From: Chrysomallon squamiferum | Lineage: Eukaryota; Mollusca; Gastropoda; Neomphalida; Peltospiridae | Assembly: GCA_012295275.1 (NCBI GenBank) | Contig: CM022665.1 | Coordinates: 25,486,446 to 25,550,445, forward strand | Reading direction: 5' to 3' | Length of the DNA stretch: 64,000 nucleotides | Shown: one piece after another, positions 14,322 through 28,000 of the stretch | Layout: each line of letters opens with the position of its first letter | Position numbering within the stretch: the first letter of the stretch is position 1 | Position numbers and translations under genes: made by a program | Notes under the pieces: model-generated | What the model was told of the DNA's origin: nothing | Seen by the model: only the letters and a program-made list of their open reading frames with translations | Databases searched by the model: none

Positions 14322-16982
14322 CCTACACATTTTTATGACTTTATTACTGGTTCTTGACTGAATTGAATTGTGTACTAAACAATTTATGTATAATTACTAA
14401 TAATTGTTAATTATATAAATAATTTTTTTAACATCTGTTCTTAGTCTTAATTATGCTATAGTTGTGTATTAGATTGTTGCTGCACGAGAACAGACCTCTA
14501 CTTAAGTAGAACAAACCAGTTTTACCTGCTTTGTTGATTACAAGTTTTCAGAATACTGTTTTCATAATAAATTTATGTTACAGTATTAAAGCATGTTGTC
14601 TTCTGCCCCAAGATTTAATTTTGATGTAACATTAGTAGAAAGCATGCCAGGCCTACAGTTATGTAGATGCAGTTTTTTATTCTAGGTTCATTATTTTGTG
14701 ATAAATGTATATTATTATATTTTTTTAATAATAAATTCTTATCGCTCAGTTCATGATATCTTAAATATAAAAACTGTTTCATAAACGAATCAGAAAGTTG
14801 CTTATGATTATTTATTAAGGAAAACTACTTAAATGTTAAAAGATAAAATACAATACATTTCTTAAAATTTACTTAATTACAAAAATAAAATTCCAGGCTG
14901 AAGCTTTGGAATTGTTGGGTGATCTACAACACGTGCGACATGGAATGGACACTGAAACAGCATGTAGGAGAAATGAGCTTCTCAATGAAAAACAGCAAAT
15001 AGCCAATCAAATATTTCATGTGGGGCAGAAGGTTAGCATGCATGCAGAAGTAGATCATTAAAAATAAATGACAGCATAACAAGAAAAATGTCTAATCTGT
15101 CATAGGTATAAAACAAAACATAATATTATATTAAGAGCAAATTACTTACAGGCTTGTAAGTATGTTTGAGTAAAATGAATTACCAAAAAAATATTTGGTA
15201 AAATACAAAGTAAATGAAAGATAGATATCTGGATAAGTATAGTGAGACTATTTAACATAATAAAAACAAAAACAAGTAGTTTTAGAATTTAAAAAACAAA
15301 CAATGAAGGTGTGAATTCATGTGTGCAGACCTATTATAAGGATGCTCCTTTAGTATAATAATTAACATACAAATACACAAAGAAGCACCAATAAATAGCC
15401 TAAGTACCTATTTTATTATTTTTTTTTCTCCAATAAAATGAATAGATCTTATTTCTGAATTAAAAATGAAGAAAAACATAACTGATACAGAATTAATATT
15501 GATTTAAATTAACGATTATTTAGATGGAACAGAGGGTGAGAAGGTACATTCTGCTGTTCAGCATAAAAGTGGGAGTGTCTTGTCATTTGAATAAAGAGTA
15601 AAATTTAAAAATAACTGCTAGCAAACAACAGAAAGTTAAAATGTTGGCATAAACTAGTTGATAAATTTACATAACACAAATGATTTAGTGAGGCAGTCAG
15701 ATATCTTGAGTTTACTCAGTACAGGGGTTCAGATGTTATATGTGTACATTGAATTGTGTTTAACTTATTTATGTTTAAAACAGCAGTGGTAATGTACTCT
15801 TCATTATAGTGAAATATACCTAATCCTGATCATCTTAACAATTGAATATTATTTTAGTTACATAATCTTATCTCTCATCTTCTTGGAAATAAGAATCTAC
15901 CCAAACTTCTGAAATGTACCTGAACAAAACACTTATAGCATTTAATTCGATTTGTTTACAACATTCTCATTTTTTTCAGACAATTTAAACGGCAAACAGA
16001 TTATGTCAGAGTTGTGTTTAAAGTATAATGTATACAGGGTCCATGCTAAGTTAGAGAAGCAGGAAGACGTCATTTCTGTTTCTGGACACATTTGGGTGAA
16101 ACATGATGATACAGCATAACCAAGATATTGTCACAAACATAAAATTAAACATCTATATGTGTACATCAATACGCTGTTTCAAATAAAACAGGGCTTTTAA
16201 CTAAATATTTTATGCAGATTCACATCATAGGTCATAAAATTATTGAACCAAAAAAGTTTCAATTCTTATGTTTGTTTACTTGCAGCCTCCTTCCTCGAGA
16301 CACAGACCCCTACTTGCACGTGTTTGTACATGTAATTGTGTACATACATTTATCACATCCAATTTAATTTGTATATATTGTCACCATCTAATCACAGCAG
16401 TAAAACAACACATTGTTGCAGCTGTTCATTCACCTGTTCACATGATCTTCATCCACGTGACCAGCTAGTGATAGACAGTCATCTCTATAATACTTGTTCA
16501 TAGACACAAAGTCTGTAACACTGAATGGCATAAGAAGGCGATTTGTGTTTATTGCCATTTAAAAATTCCAGTGAGACTCAGAGAAACAGAGAAGACCTGT
16601 TGTTGATTTTTGTACCACTTTTGGTTGAAAGTGATGAAACTTTATTTTATTTGTGATTTATTTATTCAGTCGTTCGTGTTTATAAAACTATACATACCTA
16701 TATATATACCAATGATTTATTTATAAATATAATTTGAAGAAAATAACAGAAGTCCACAGGCTGATTGCAAAAAATGTTCATGTGATTGTTGGGCAAAATG
16801 AATTCAAAATGTACTGCTATTTTCAACTTGCAAGCAATATATTTAAAAAAAAACAACAACAAAAAAACAAAGCAAAGAAGAAGAAGAAAGAAGGCAACTT
16901 AGAACTTTGCATGGGTTAAAAGTAAGGTGATGTTTAGTACAAGAGGGTGATTATTTTGTCCACCTCACCCCCTCACATGAAC

Positions 16983-17020
<38 letters not shown>

Positions 17021-17541
17021 TCATGATGATTAGTTTGGTTTGTCATACATGTATTGCACATATTCTCTTTCTTTACGATGTCCAAATTTATTAAAAATTG
17101 TCCACTGATTTTCTACCATACATTTAAGTGTGTGCAAAGGTTAGAAATATTTAATTCAGTTTATTTTGAAAATAATTCTACACATTTCCTATGGAGGTTA
17201 AGACATGTTTGGTATGTTGTTGTTTTTTTCTCTTCTAATTTCTAAATGAACATTTCACTACATTAGTTTAACGTGTGGTGTTTTGTTTTTAAGTTTTATT
17301 TTCAAACACTAAAAATTATTTGTAACTGTCAGTTTATTCAGTGTATTTTTTATGGTTTGATAATAAGTGTAATCAAAATGAAAGGCAGATCTTTTAAGTG
17401 TTGCAACTCCTTTCAGTGATTTATGTTAAAAGAATGGACATTGGGGAAAACAAATTCTTTGTTTTTAAGTTCACAATTTCAAATTAATATTAAATATTTC
17501 TTTTTAACTTGTTTATCCATAACAGTCGTCATTGTGTATGT

Positions 17542-17586
<45 letters not shown>

Positions 17587-19058
17587 CCTGTTTTTTAAGG
17601 AACACAGATTATTGCACTACTTTCATTAAACATGTTTCTTTACACTGGGACCAAAAAAAACAACAACAACAAACACTGTTCTACTTTTAACAGGATTCCT
17701 GTGTTCAGTATATTCTGGTTCTGCTGTACCGTCTATGCTGTTTTATTTGTTGGTGTTTAGCCAAAGAGTTCGGATTGCAATAATTTTATATAAGGGTTGT
17801 TCTTTTTTTCATACATTTTACTGTTTATTTTTACAATAAAAATATATTGATTTGTTGTAGCAGCTGGAGGTAAAAGAAAATATAACTTGTTTGAACAGCA
17901 AGTCAGCCAATGTGTCAGGAGAGGTAGCTGCTATTGTTGAAGGCATGGGAAGTTCTGAACAGCAGTATCATACAGCAGGTAATATTATTTGTAATATTGA
18001 GCAAATGATGAATGCATAACATAACAATACAAGTGATGAGTACATAGCATAATAGTGCAAATGATGAAAACAAAAAAACAGTTCAAGTGATGAATGTATA
18101 ATAATAGTGCTAAGATGAATACATAACAATAATGCAAATGATTACATAATAGTACAAATGATGAATACATAACAATAGTGCAAGTGATGAATACATAGCA
18201 TAATACTGCAAATGATGAATACATAACAGTGCAATTGATGAATACATAACAATAGTGCAAGTGATGAATACATAGCATAATGGTGCAAATGATGAATACG
18301 TAACAGTGCAAATGATGAATACATAACAATAGTGCCAGTGATGAATACATAGCATAATAGTGAATAGTGCAAATGATGAAGACAACAATGGTGCAAATGA
18401 TGAATACACAATAGTGTAAGTGATGAATATGTAGCATAATAGTGCAAGTGATCAATACATGGCATAATGGTGCAAAAAAATACACCCCAAAAAACAATTT
18501 AACAAAAACAATTTAAAAAAACAACAATTTGGCCTAAAGTAATAACAGCATGCACTGGTGTTTTGTTAAATAATCATTTATTTGATTTTCTAATTATTAA
18601 TAATGTATATGAATTTTTTCTTTACATTACACTTCAGCATTGAATGACATGTTTTGTTTTTCTGAATGTTGCAGAATTAGTGAACACTATTGAAAAAGAA
18701 AATATGATTCTAAAGGAACAGAACCTGAAATTACAGGAACAGGTAACTCTGCTTGAAAAAGCTTCCCAGCAGCAGATGTCAGAAAAGAGCTCTTGTGAAG
18801 AAACAATAGTCAAACTACAAAAAGAACTGACAAAAATTGAATGGTATGACTTTTGAATATATCAGTCTTATATTCTGTTTTGTTTTAGTTAAGATTAAAA
18901 AATCTGTGATTTGTTTATTAAAGGGATAGGAAGCAGAAACAATCTAAGGTATCAAGATGGGCTTACTGACTAGCTTGGGTCAGTTCTCAGTCAGTTACAA
19001 TAAATATTTTTATCTACTGATATAAAAATGTTCTATTCTTATTATTGTTTTATAGGTG

Positions 19059-19090
<32 letters not shown>

Positions 19091-22000
19091 GTTTATTCAT
19101 TTTTTCTTTAGATCCAGAATCAACAGATACATTTTCAACCCTGGAACAAAATCTTGAGACTGATGAAGAATCGTAAGCACATTTGAATTTTCTAGGAGTT
19201 AAAATGTCTTTCAGTTTAATCCTTTTATATTTTAAGAGGTGTATTTGTTTAAAACATACATTATCAGTGTATGTATTAGGTCTTTTAAATATTTTTAAAG
19301 TAAACAAATTTTCAGAACTGTTATGATGAAAAAAGGTAATAGAACAAATGTATGAAAGCAGTGTTTGGTAGCAGTAATACAATATCACTAAAACAGAATT
19401 AAAAACAGCAATACTTTTTTTTTTTTATCATTTTCTTCTTTTTAAATACATATTGTGTAATCATGCACTAACTATGAAATTAGGATGATAAACTGAATAA
19501 TAATAATAATAATAATCAGAAGAAAGCTGTGGAAGAGAGAATTGTCTAATAACATTTATTCAGAATCAGAGATTGGAATTCTTTTAAAAATTTATCGTAC
19601 ATTCAGAACACAGTCAATGAAATAGTTTATTACAATTTATTGTTAGAGCCAACTATAGTGTAACTACACACTAAAGCCAATTTACCAGATTCAAAAATGA
19701 TGGAACATTACCTGAATCAAAGAAAAAAATAAGTCTGCTTGCAAGTGTTGATAATATCAGACTGGTTATTTTTCTTTTCAGTAGAAGTGAAGATAGTGGT
19801 AATCGTGTGTCTGAACTGGAAGCTTCACTGCACAAACTCACTGAAGAAGTCGACAAGTACAAAAAGGAAATCAGTGATTTTGAAATGGTCCGATCAGACT
19901 GGTTGATGGAGAAAGAGGCAGTTGACGATGTGCTGTTGCAGCTGAGAGAACAGCTCCAAACAAAAGATGATTTGCTGACTAAAGCTGAGGATCAGAAAGT
20001 AGGCAATAATTTTTTTTAATTTTTATTTTTATTTTTTTTTAAATGTTTTTCCTTTTGGATGGAAATTTGTGTAATTTTATTAAGTGAGTTTGTGCAGTGA
20101 AATTTCCAATTCGGATACAGGATTACCACTGTCTTCACTTTTACTGAAAAGAAACATAGCTTACCAGACAACAACATGATAATAATTTCAAAGAGCAGTT
20201 AATTAAGAATAAGATAAAAATGTTTAAAATTAATATTAGATTAATATTAGATTAATTTAGAAACATGAAAATAATGATTTTGAAATTAAAACTATCAGTC
20301 TGTGTGTTTGCATATAATATTGTGGGAGGATTCTTTTTTGTAGATGGATTTGGAAACTAAAGTAAATAAATTGCAAGAAGAGTTGTCTCATTTGGACCAA
20401 ACACTGAAAGAAGAAAAATCTACAAAATCAGGTAAAATATATACATATTTTAAGTTTAAATTTTTTTTTTTTTTTTTTTTTTGTAATTTTAAAATCATTT
20501 GTATAGCCTTCATGAATATTCAGATGTGAATTTTTAAATGAGAATGAAGATGACAAGTTGCTACAACAGTTCTAAGTAACATATTAAATTTAGCACATTA
20601 ATTTGCTTATAAGTCACTGTCACCTTGGATTTATGTTTTTTATTTACATTGTTAATGTATTTTTTTTTTTTATTAAAAAGTTTATTTCAGTTTATTCAAA
20701 TATCACGCTCCTTTCATTTTCAGACCTGCTCTCTCAAGTGAATGATCTTGAAAATCGTTTGACTCAGCAAGGTGATACTGTGTCATTGTTACAGCAGGAC
20801 AAGTTAGATCTTGAGACAAGTCTTGAAGAGCTGGATATGCAGCACCAGGAAGCCACAGACAAACTCATACAGATGAGAGACAAACTGTTAACAGATATCA
20901 GTACTTTACACGACCAGATGTCTCAACGAGAAGATGAAATCTCACAGCTTAAAGCAGGTCTGGAAACTTCTAGACTGCAGACTTCCAGTGATGAAGTCGA
21001 TTCATCAAGATTGAAGAAGGAAGAAGAAGAAGAAAATGAAATGGAGGGTGAAGACACAGTTAAATACCTACAAGAGAAAATTCAACAGCTTGATAGAAAG
21101 ATAGAAAGTCTGAAGAGTGAACTAAATGTGAAAGAGAGAGAGATTGAAGATCTGAAGGAGAAGGGCAGAAGAGGAGCAGTAGCTGTCAATGAACTTCACA
21201 TGGACAAACAGGATCTAGAGGAGAAACTGCTGAAGAGTAAGCAAGAGACAGAGAACAAAGTATTGAAGATAAAAGAGCTACGTGAGGAGAACACCAAGCT
21301 GATTGATGCAAACAAAACTTTGAAGAAAAGACTTCAAGAAATGGAAGAAGATCTGGAAGAATGGCAGCAGGTTAATGAGGACTACCAGGTTCAACGTTCT
21401 CAGTCCGAAAATGCAGTTTTAGAAATGAAACAACTGGCAACTGAAAATTCTCAGTTGACAAACAAGTTAAATAATGCTGAAAAAACTTGTAGAGAAATCC
21501 ACATCAGAAATACCGAACTTGTTGCAGAAAATGAAAAGTTATACGACCTAGTCAGAGAATCTGAGAAACAGACCAACGAAAAGGCTCAGAATGTTATTGA
21601 ATCACTGGAATCGAACATATCTAACTTGAAAACACAGCTTGATGCAGTATCTTCTGAAAAGATTTCTTTGCAAAATGAAATAGATCATCTTGAACAAAAA
21701 ATGGAAGAAAAAAATAAGCATTATGAAAACTACATACAGGACTTGCAAAATTCTAAGGAACTTGATGCAGACTCCATCAAACAGGAACATCAGAATTTGA
21801 TGGAAACTTGTCATAAGAAGGAAATTGAAATTGTGGAACTGAAATCACAAATTCAGACTTTACACAGTGAAATCAGTGATGTGAAAGAAACTCTAACATC
21901 ATCAGTTGACAGTCAAAACCAGATGTCTGAGATTCTGGTTGAAAAGCAAACAGACTTTGATCATCTGAAAGAAGAATATGACCAATTGGTGGCAAAATGT

Positions 22001-25000
22001 GATGAGTGTAATGAAAGATTGAAAGAGCAAGATATTCTTATTGAAAGCATGAAAAATTTAGAAACCCAACTTGCAGGCTATAAAAATGAGTGTCAGAAGT
22101 TAAGGATGGAAATAGAACAAAGTAAAGCAGAGATTGAAAACAAACCAGATGACAAGCCTCAAACTTTAGAAATAATAACACAGCTAGAGAAAGAACTTTC
22201 AGTGGCCAACAGCACACTGGTACAGCTACGCAGTCAGATGAGTGAGTATGAAAACACAATCAGTGACCTACAGTCTCAAGTTAAACAGCTCACTGAGAAC
22301 AATGAAGATTATAAAAAGTTACTTGAACAAGAAAGTGAGAGAAGAACTGAGCAGGAAGAACTTGTGTCAGCTCTGCAGCAAGAGTCAGCAGCAAAGGATG
22401 CTAAGATAGCAGATTTGGAAAATCAGTTATCATCTGCTCTTTCATCAAAAGAACATTCAGATTCCATTCAGCAAGAGTTATCAGAAAGTTGTGTCTCAGA
22501 ACATCAGAATAATGGATATCAGCAATCTGTCGATACCATTGAAGATATTTCTGAACCAGATGGAAAATTTAGAAAAGAAATGACCCAGAACTATTTCTCT
22601 GTCAGTGAGAAAGAAGTAGATTACAGTGAAAATTTTAAGCAAATGGAAAAGGTTTCTCGAGAAATGGATGAATTAAGAGGAAAGTTGAAAGAAAAAGATA
22701 AGATAATAGAAGAGCTGCAGACAAATAATTCTTCTCTACTAAAAATGCTGGATGCAAAGACACCATCTCAGGAAAACAAAACAAAACTTGAAATAAACAA
22801 GTTAGAAAATGAAGTGAAATCCTTGAAAATGGAGAAAGAACAGATCCTAGCTGTGATGAATGAAAAGACTCGAGAGTGTAGTTCTTCAAAAGCTGAAATC
22901 CACAGATTGATGAGTGTTATATCTGCAGAAAAATCTGCTCTTGAAAAACTTCAACGTGACAATCATCAGCTGAACCAGACTAAAGATACATCAGAGAAAG
23001 AAGACATGCAAAGAGAAGCCCTTCAGACCATGTCAAGATTAGTTCGCGATAAAGAAATGGAAATAGAAGCCTTGAAGCAGAAAAATGAAACATTGCTAGA
23101 AGTTCTTCAGAATTCTTCATCTGAGAACAGCAATGAGAAACAAATCCATTCACTACTGCAGGATAAAGAAAACTTAGGAAAACAAGTGAAATTGCTGCAA
23201 AATGAGAGAGAACAGATGATAATATATCTGAATCAGAAACATCAAGAAAGTGTCACCTATCACAACGAAATTCAACGCCTTAATGCTTACATTAATTCTG
23301 AAAAAGAAACATTTGAAAAACTGCAACGTGACTATGAAAGTTTGGTACCCCAGTTTGAAGACCAGAAACAGGCTCTGATAAAAGCTCAAAACGAATTGCT
23401 TAACTATGAGCAGAAGTATCGAGAGCTGGAGGTTAAATATGGAGAGGTGATTCAGAGAACAAATGTGACTGATACAGTTGACATTGTCACATTTAATACA
23501 AAAGAAGAAGAACTTAAAAGGTGTCAGGAAAAATTGGAAGAACTTTCAAACTGTGTTAATGAAAAGGATCGTTCAATACAAGTGTTGACTCAGAAAATGT
23601 TTGAATTGGAAAACTCAATTTCAGATAAGGATGTGGGAAGGACTAATCTCAAAAAACAGGTAGAAAATCTTACATTCCAGCTGCAAGGATTGCAGACAGA
23701 ATTACTGGATTCAAACAAGGAACTGGAAACCTGTCGACAGAAAGCTGCTGAGCAGAGTTCAGAGAACCAAATGCTAAATGAGCTGAACAATCAGATAACA
23801 TTGTCTCTGCGAGAGAAAGAGTTTGAGTTGTCCAGTATTCGAGAAAAATCTGGAACTCTGCAGACTCTGCTACAGACACAGCAAGGAGAAAAGGGTCAGG
23901 TGGATCACATGATTCAGGAAAATGAAGCACTACACAATCAGTGTGTTCAACTGCAGCAGGAGCGAGACCAGCTCATGTTGGCTCTCAAACAGAGACAGAA
24001 AGAGAATGAAGAACTGATGCAGGAGGTATATCTTTATAAAAGTCCATTGTATAAAAATATGTTAAATACCTGATAATTTCAGTGGTGTAGACATGAACGT
24101 TAATCTCTAAAATTTAGAATTTGCTTTTTGTTGCTACAACTACATATATACAGTCTTAACAGAAAATGATAGCTGGTTATGAAGTAAATATTTGTATTAT
24201 ACTCACTTTATGTACACAAGCAGAAGATTTATTAAACCTTTACTAAATGAATTTTTTTAATATATATTTTGTTTGAGAACTTATAAATAATGTTTTGATT
24301 TACTTTGGCATTCTCATAACAAATACATAATTTACATGACAGATTGAAAAACTGAAAGAACGCGAGCAGAAAGTAAACCGAGAACTGGACAGGTTGAGAC
24401 ATCATCTACTACAGATTGAGGAGGCTTATACACAGGAGGCTCTTGATGCTGAAGAGAGAGAAAAAGACCTGAGAAACAGACTAGCAGTAGCTGAGGAAAA
24501 ACTGCTGTCTTCTTCAGCTGCTGTAGCGCATGCTAGGTAACACACATAAAATATATGCATATTTAAATACAGTCATCCAGAATGGTTATTAGCTAATAGC
24601 TAGTGATTCAGAAATAATAAAAAAATGTCTTAAAATACATTCTGAAAGAAAGAAAGAGAGAGAGAGAATTAACAGTCCTACTTTAAAGCATAATACTATT
24701 GTTCCATCCTTTGTAACTTTAAGGTATAGGTATGTATAAAAGTATAAGCACTTCTGGTGGTTTCAGTTGTAGCTAATACCACACCACGAATTTATCAAGA
24801 TGTGAGTGTTCAGATTATTAATAATTTTAAATAATAATTTTATCAGTCAGACAGCCAGTCAGCAGGTTGAGAGTCTACAACAACAGCTGTACACAGTGAG
24901 CAGTCAGAGAGATGCTGCATATACTCAACTTACAACAATGCAGGATCAGTGTCAGCAGTATTCTGTCTCACTGGCCAATCTGCAGATGGTGCTGGAACAG

Positions 25001-28000
25001 TTTCAGAAAGGTATTGTAACCACCTCGGTGAAGTATAATATTTTTATGATAAGAAAATCACTGAAAATTGTTTAACAGTAGACAGACTCTAGATGTTGCT
25101 GGGAACAGTTCCAAAAATATACTCTACCTTAACCACATCAGTGAATTATAATATTTTTATAATATAAAACTCATTGAAAGTAGTCTAATAGTACAATCAT
25201 CCATATTTCTTATGCTTTTAATTTTTATTTATTTAAAAATGATCCAATAACATTTTTTTATTTTTATCATTTCATTTTTTGTTTATGTAATCAGTTACAG
25301 TAAAGGTATACAACAGCTGAAAGTGGATTTCATTTCTGATTACTGTGTTGATAATTAGTGTTTATTATTCTTGAATATGTATAGAATGGGTAAAATTACT
25401 GTTATATAACAGTCCAGATCAGACAAAGTTTATTTCATTGATAACATGTTTCATGATCAATAATCTTTCATCACAATTTCAGAAAAAAAAAGAAAAAAAA
25501 AAATTCATGTTATTTGCAAGTAATACGATTTTAATCATTTTAAAAGATGTTTAAAAAAAAAAAAAGTAAGAAAAAAGAAATTATGTATACAACACAGTAG
25601 TTTGCATCATATGTCCATACATGCACTGAAGAGATTTGTTAGTGAGTATTTAAATTTGTGTTTGTACATAAAAATGTATATTACTTTTCAGAGAAAGATG
25701 TACAAGTGGCAGCAGAAACTGAACAATATGCAACTAAGATTAAATCTCTAACAGATGAAGTCAATTCTCTCAAGAATCAACTCATAAATACTCAGGTATT
25801 TTCTTTTCTTTATCTTAAACGCAAGAATTCTGGGAAAAGTTACCATTTCATATCTGTTGCATCTAACCGTGTGATATTGTGGATCAAAGTATATAATTAA
25901 TGGATGTGAAAGTATTTCTGTTTCATACATAGATTTAAGATTTAACTAAAACGTGATAAAATGTATTTTACTAGACTTAATATTATTTTTTATTTTGTTT
26001 TGTTTTATTTTATTTTTTTAAATAATTGTTCTGACTTTAAGAATGTTGGTTCTGAGAATACAGTTAAGGTATATAAAATGATTTCTGCATCAGATATGTG
26101 ACTTAAATACAAAGTATACAAAAATATTATTGACTTTAGATTGTAGTTAAAGACTGTCGAGATTTGTTTTGCATAATTATATGTTTTATATATATAAATA
26201 AAGTGTGGAAAAACATCTTTGCCTTCACCAATAAGAATGACTTTGAAAAGAATCCAAATAAAGGTGTAAATTAGTATCATATTGCAATTGTCTCCATCCA
26301 CTATTTCTATGCATAATGTAAAATTCTTCATAAATGTTAACAATGAATAAAACTAATTTTTGGTTTCTTGGTGTGTGTTTGTCTGTTGTTGTTGTTGTTT
26401 TTGTTGTTTTATCTTTAAGAAACAATTAAATAAAACAACAAAACAAAACAATGCCTGAACTCTGTTTTCATATTAATAGACTGAACTGGAAGAAGCATCG
26501 AAAGGTTTGGAAGCTGCCTCTCGACTTAGTGAACAGCTAGACAGACGAGAAGAAGCCATTACAGCCCTCAAAGAAGAAGGTATGTGTACAAGTGTAACAG
26601 TAGGCTTGTATTCTGTAGATGGTTACTTTTTTTCTTCTTTTTTTTATCTTTTCACTAGACTTGGGTTTTGCACAGTAAAATGGTAACATTTTTAAGTGAT
26701 AGTCTGCATATAGTTTCCCTATTTATCATCGCCTAGCAAAATTTTTATCTTTTTAAAATCAGAAATGTCTGCATGCCCTTTCCAGAATTTATAGATGTTT
26801 TTGAAATTAAAGTGTTAAGAATTCTTTTTTGTTGTTGTTGTTTTGTTTATCTTTTTATAGAGATTAGACAGCAGTGTGAGAGATGTAAAACCAGCTGTGT
26901 AATATCCTGTATGTTTATACACCTAATCCTGTACTTTATGAACTTGTTTCAGAATGATAACAGTATTGTGTACATATTATGAAAAAACATGGTTATTTAG
27001 GAGAAATGTTGGTGTGGTTTTTTTTTTTTTTTTTTTTGTTGTTTTTTTCTTCTTTTTCTCAAATGTTACTGTAATATCATAGAGCAAATACATGTATGTA
27101 ACAGTAAAGAAATTACAAAACAATTACATGAATATTTAAGTTTTTATGGGTTTTTTTATTGCATTTATTTAGCAGACAGAAAACAGTTTTGGTCATTTAT
27201 AAATTGTCTTATTTAAACATTTGTTTACATCTTAACATGTTTAGTTCATGAAGAAAACTGACCTTGTCAGTTTTAATCTATATAGTTTGATAATTTTGGC
27301 ACATAACATTTTTCATTTTATCAGAACAATTTTATATACAAGCCTGCTTTAAAATATACAATTTTTTATTATTTTATTTTTTATTTTTGTTTTATTTTTA
27401 AATATTGATCTGGCAGCAGTTTCATAAAATTGTTTATCATACCAACATGTGTTGATTATTAATTAATTACTTTGCACTGTATACATTGAGAAGATTAATC
27501 TATTTTGACAGAAGCATGCCACAGAATAAATGTTTAAGATAAGACCTATAATAACGGTTTACATTAATATTTACAATTGTTTTGCAATGCATGTTGTTTT
27601 AAAATAAAGAATATTATCATTTGAAGGTACTGGTATAATCATTTTTATTTCTCTCTTTTTTTTTTTTTCTTCTTTTTTTTTATTAATTCTTTTTTTTTTT
27701 TTTTTTTTCATTTTGCTATTCTGTTTCGCCTCTTTTTCATCACATCAACCATTTCAAATGAATCCGCTTTTGCTCTTTCCTCGCAACAAAGCATTGTGAA
27801 GTGATATTTCACTGTGACTAACCTATGTTCTCAAATTCCTCATCGTACTAACAGTTTAATGCCATTTAAATGTAACATTACTGCCATGTCCAATTCATTC
27901 GAGCTTGCTTTCCTTAACTTTTACTCTGCCCTGATCTTCAATCAGTGAGTTGCTAACTGCCCTATTTGATGCCGCTTGAGTGAACAGTAGATTTGCTTTT

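Noticed and set aside
16286-16321. Possible 36-base in-frame exon between TRIP11 e7 and e8 (strong TTACTTGCAG acceptor, CGT/GTTTGT donor, phase 0)
   Set aside because: The product ([12 protein letters not shown]) is unlike coiled coil and has no family counterpart; e7 and e8 already join in frame. It could be a cryptic or alternative microexon, but I cannot support it.
17985-18497. Long minus-strand open frames rich in His-Leu-His-Tyr-Cys (170, 107 and 99 codons)
   Set aside because: They are translations of the intronic minisatellite in three overlapping frames; no coding bias beyond the repeat.
18931-18955. Candidate extra TRIP11 exon near GGAAGCAGAAACAATCTAAG between e9 and e10 to repair the frame
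   Set aside because: Any acceptor/donor choice changes the phase by the wrong amount for the next exon, so it does not solve the conflict.
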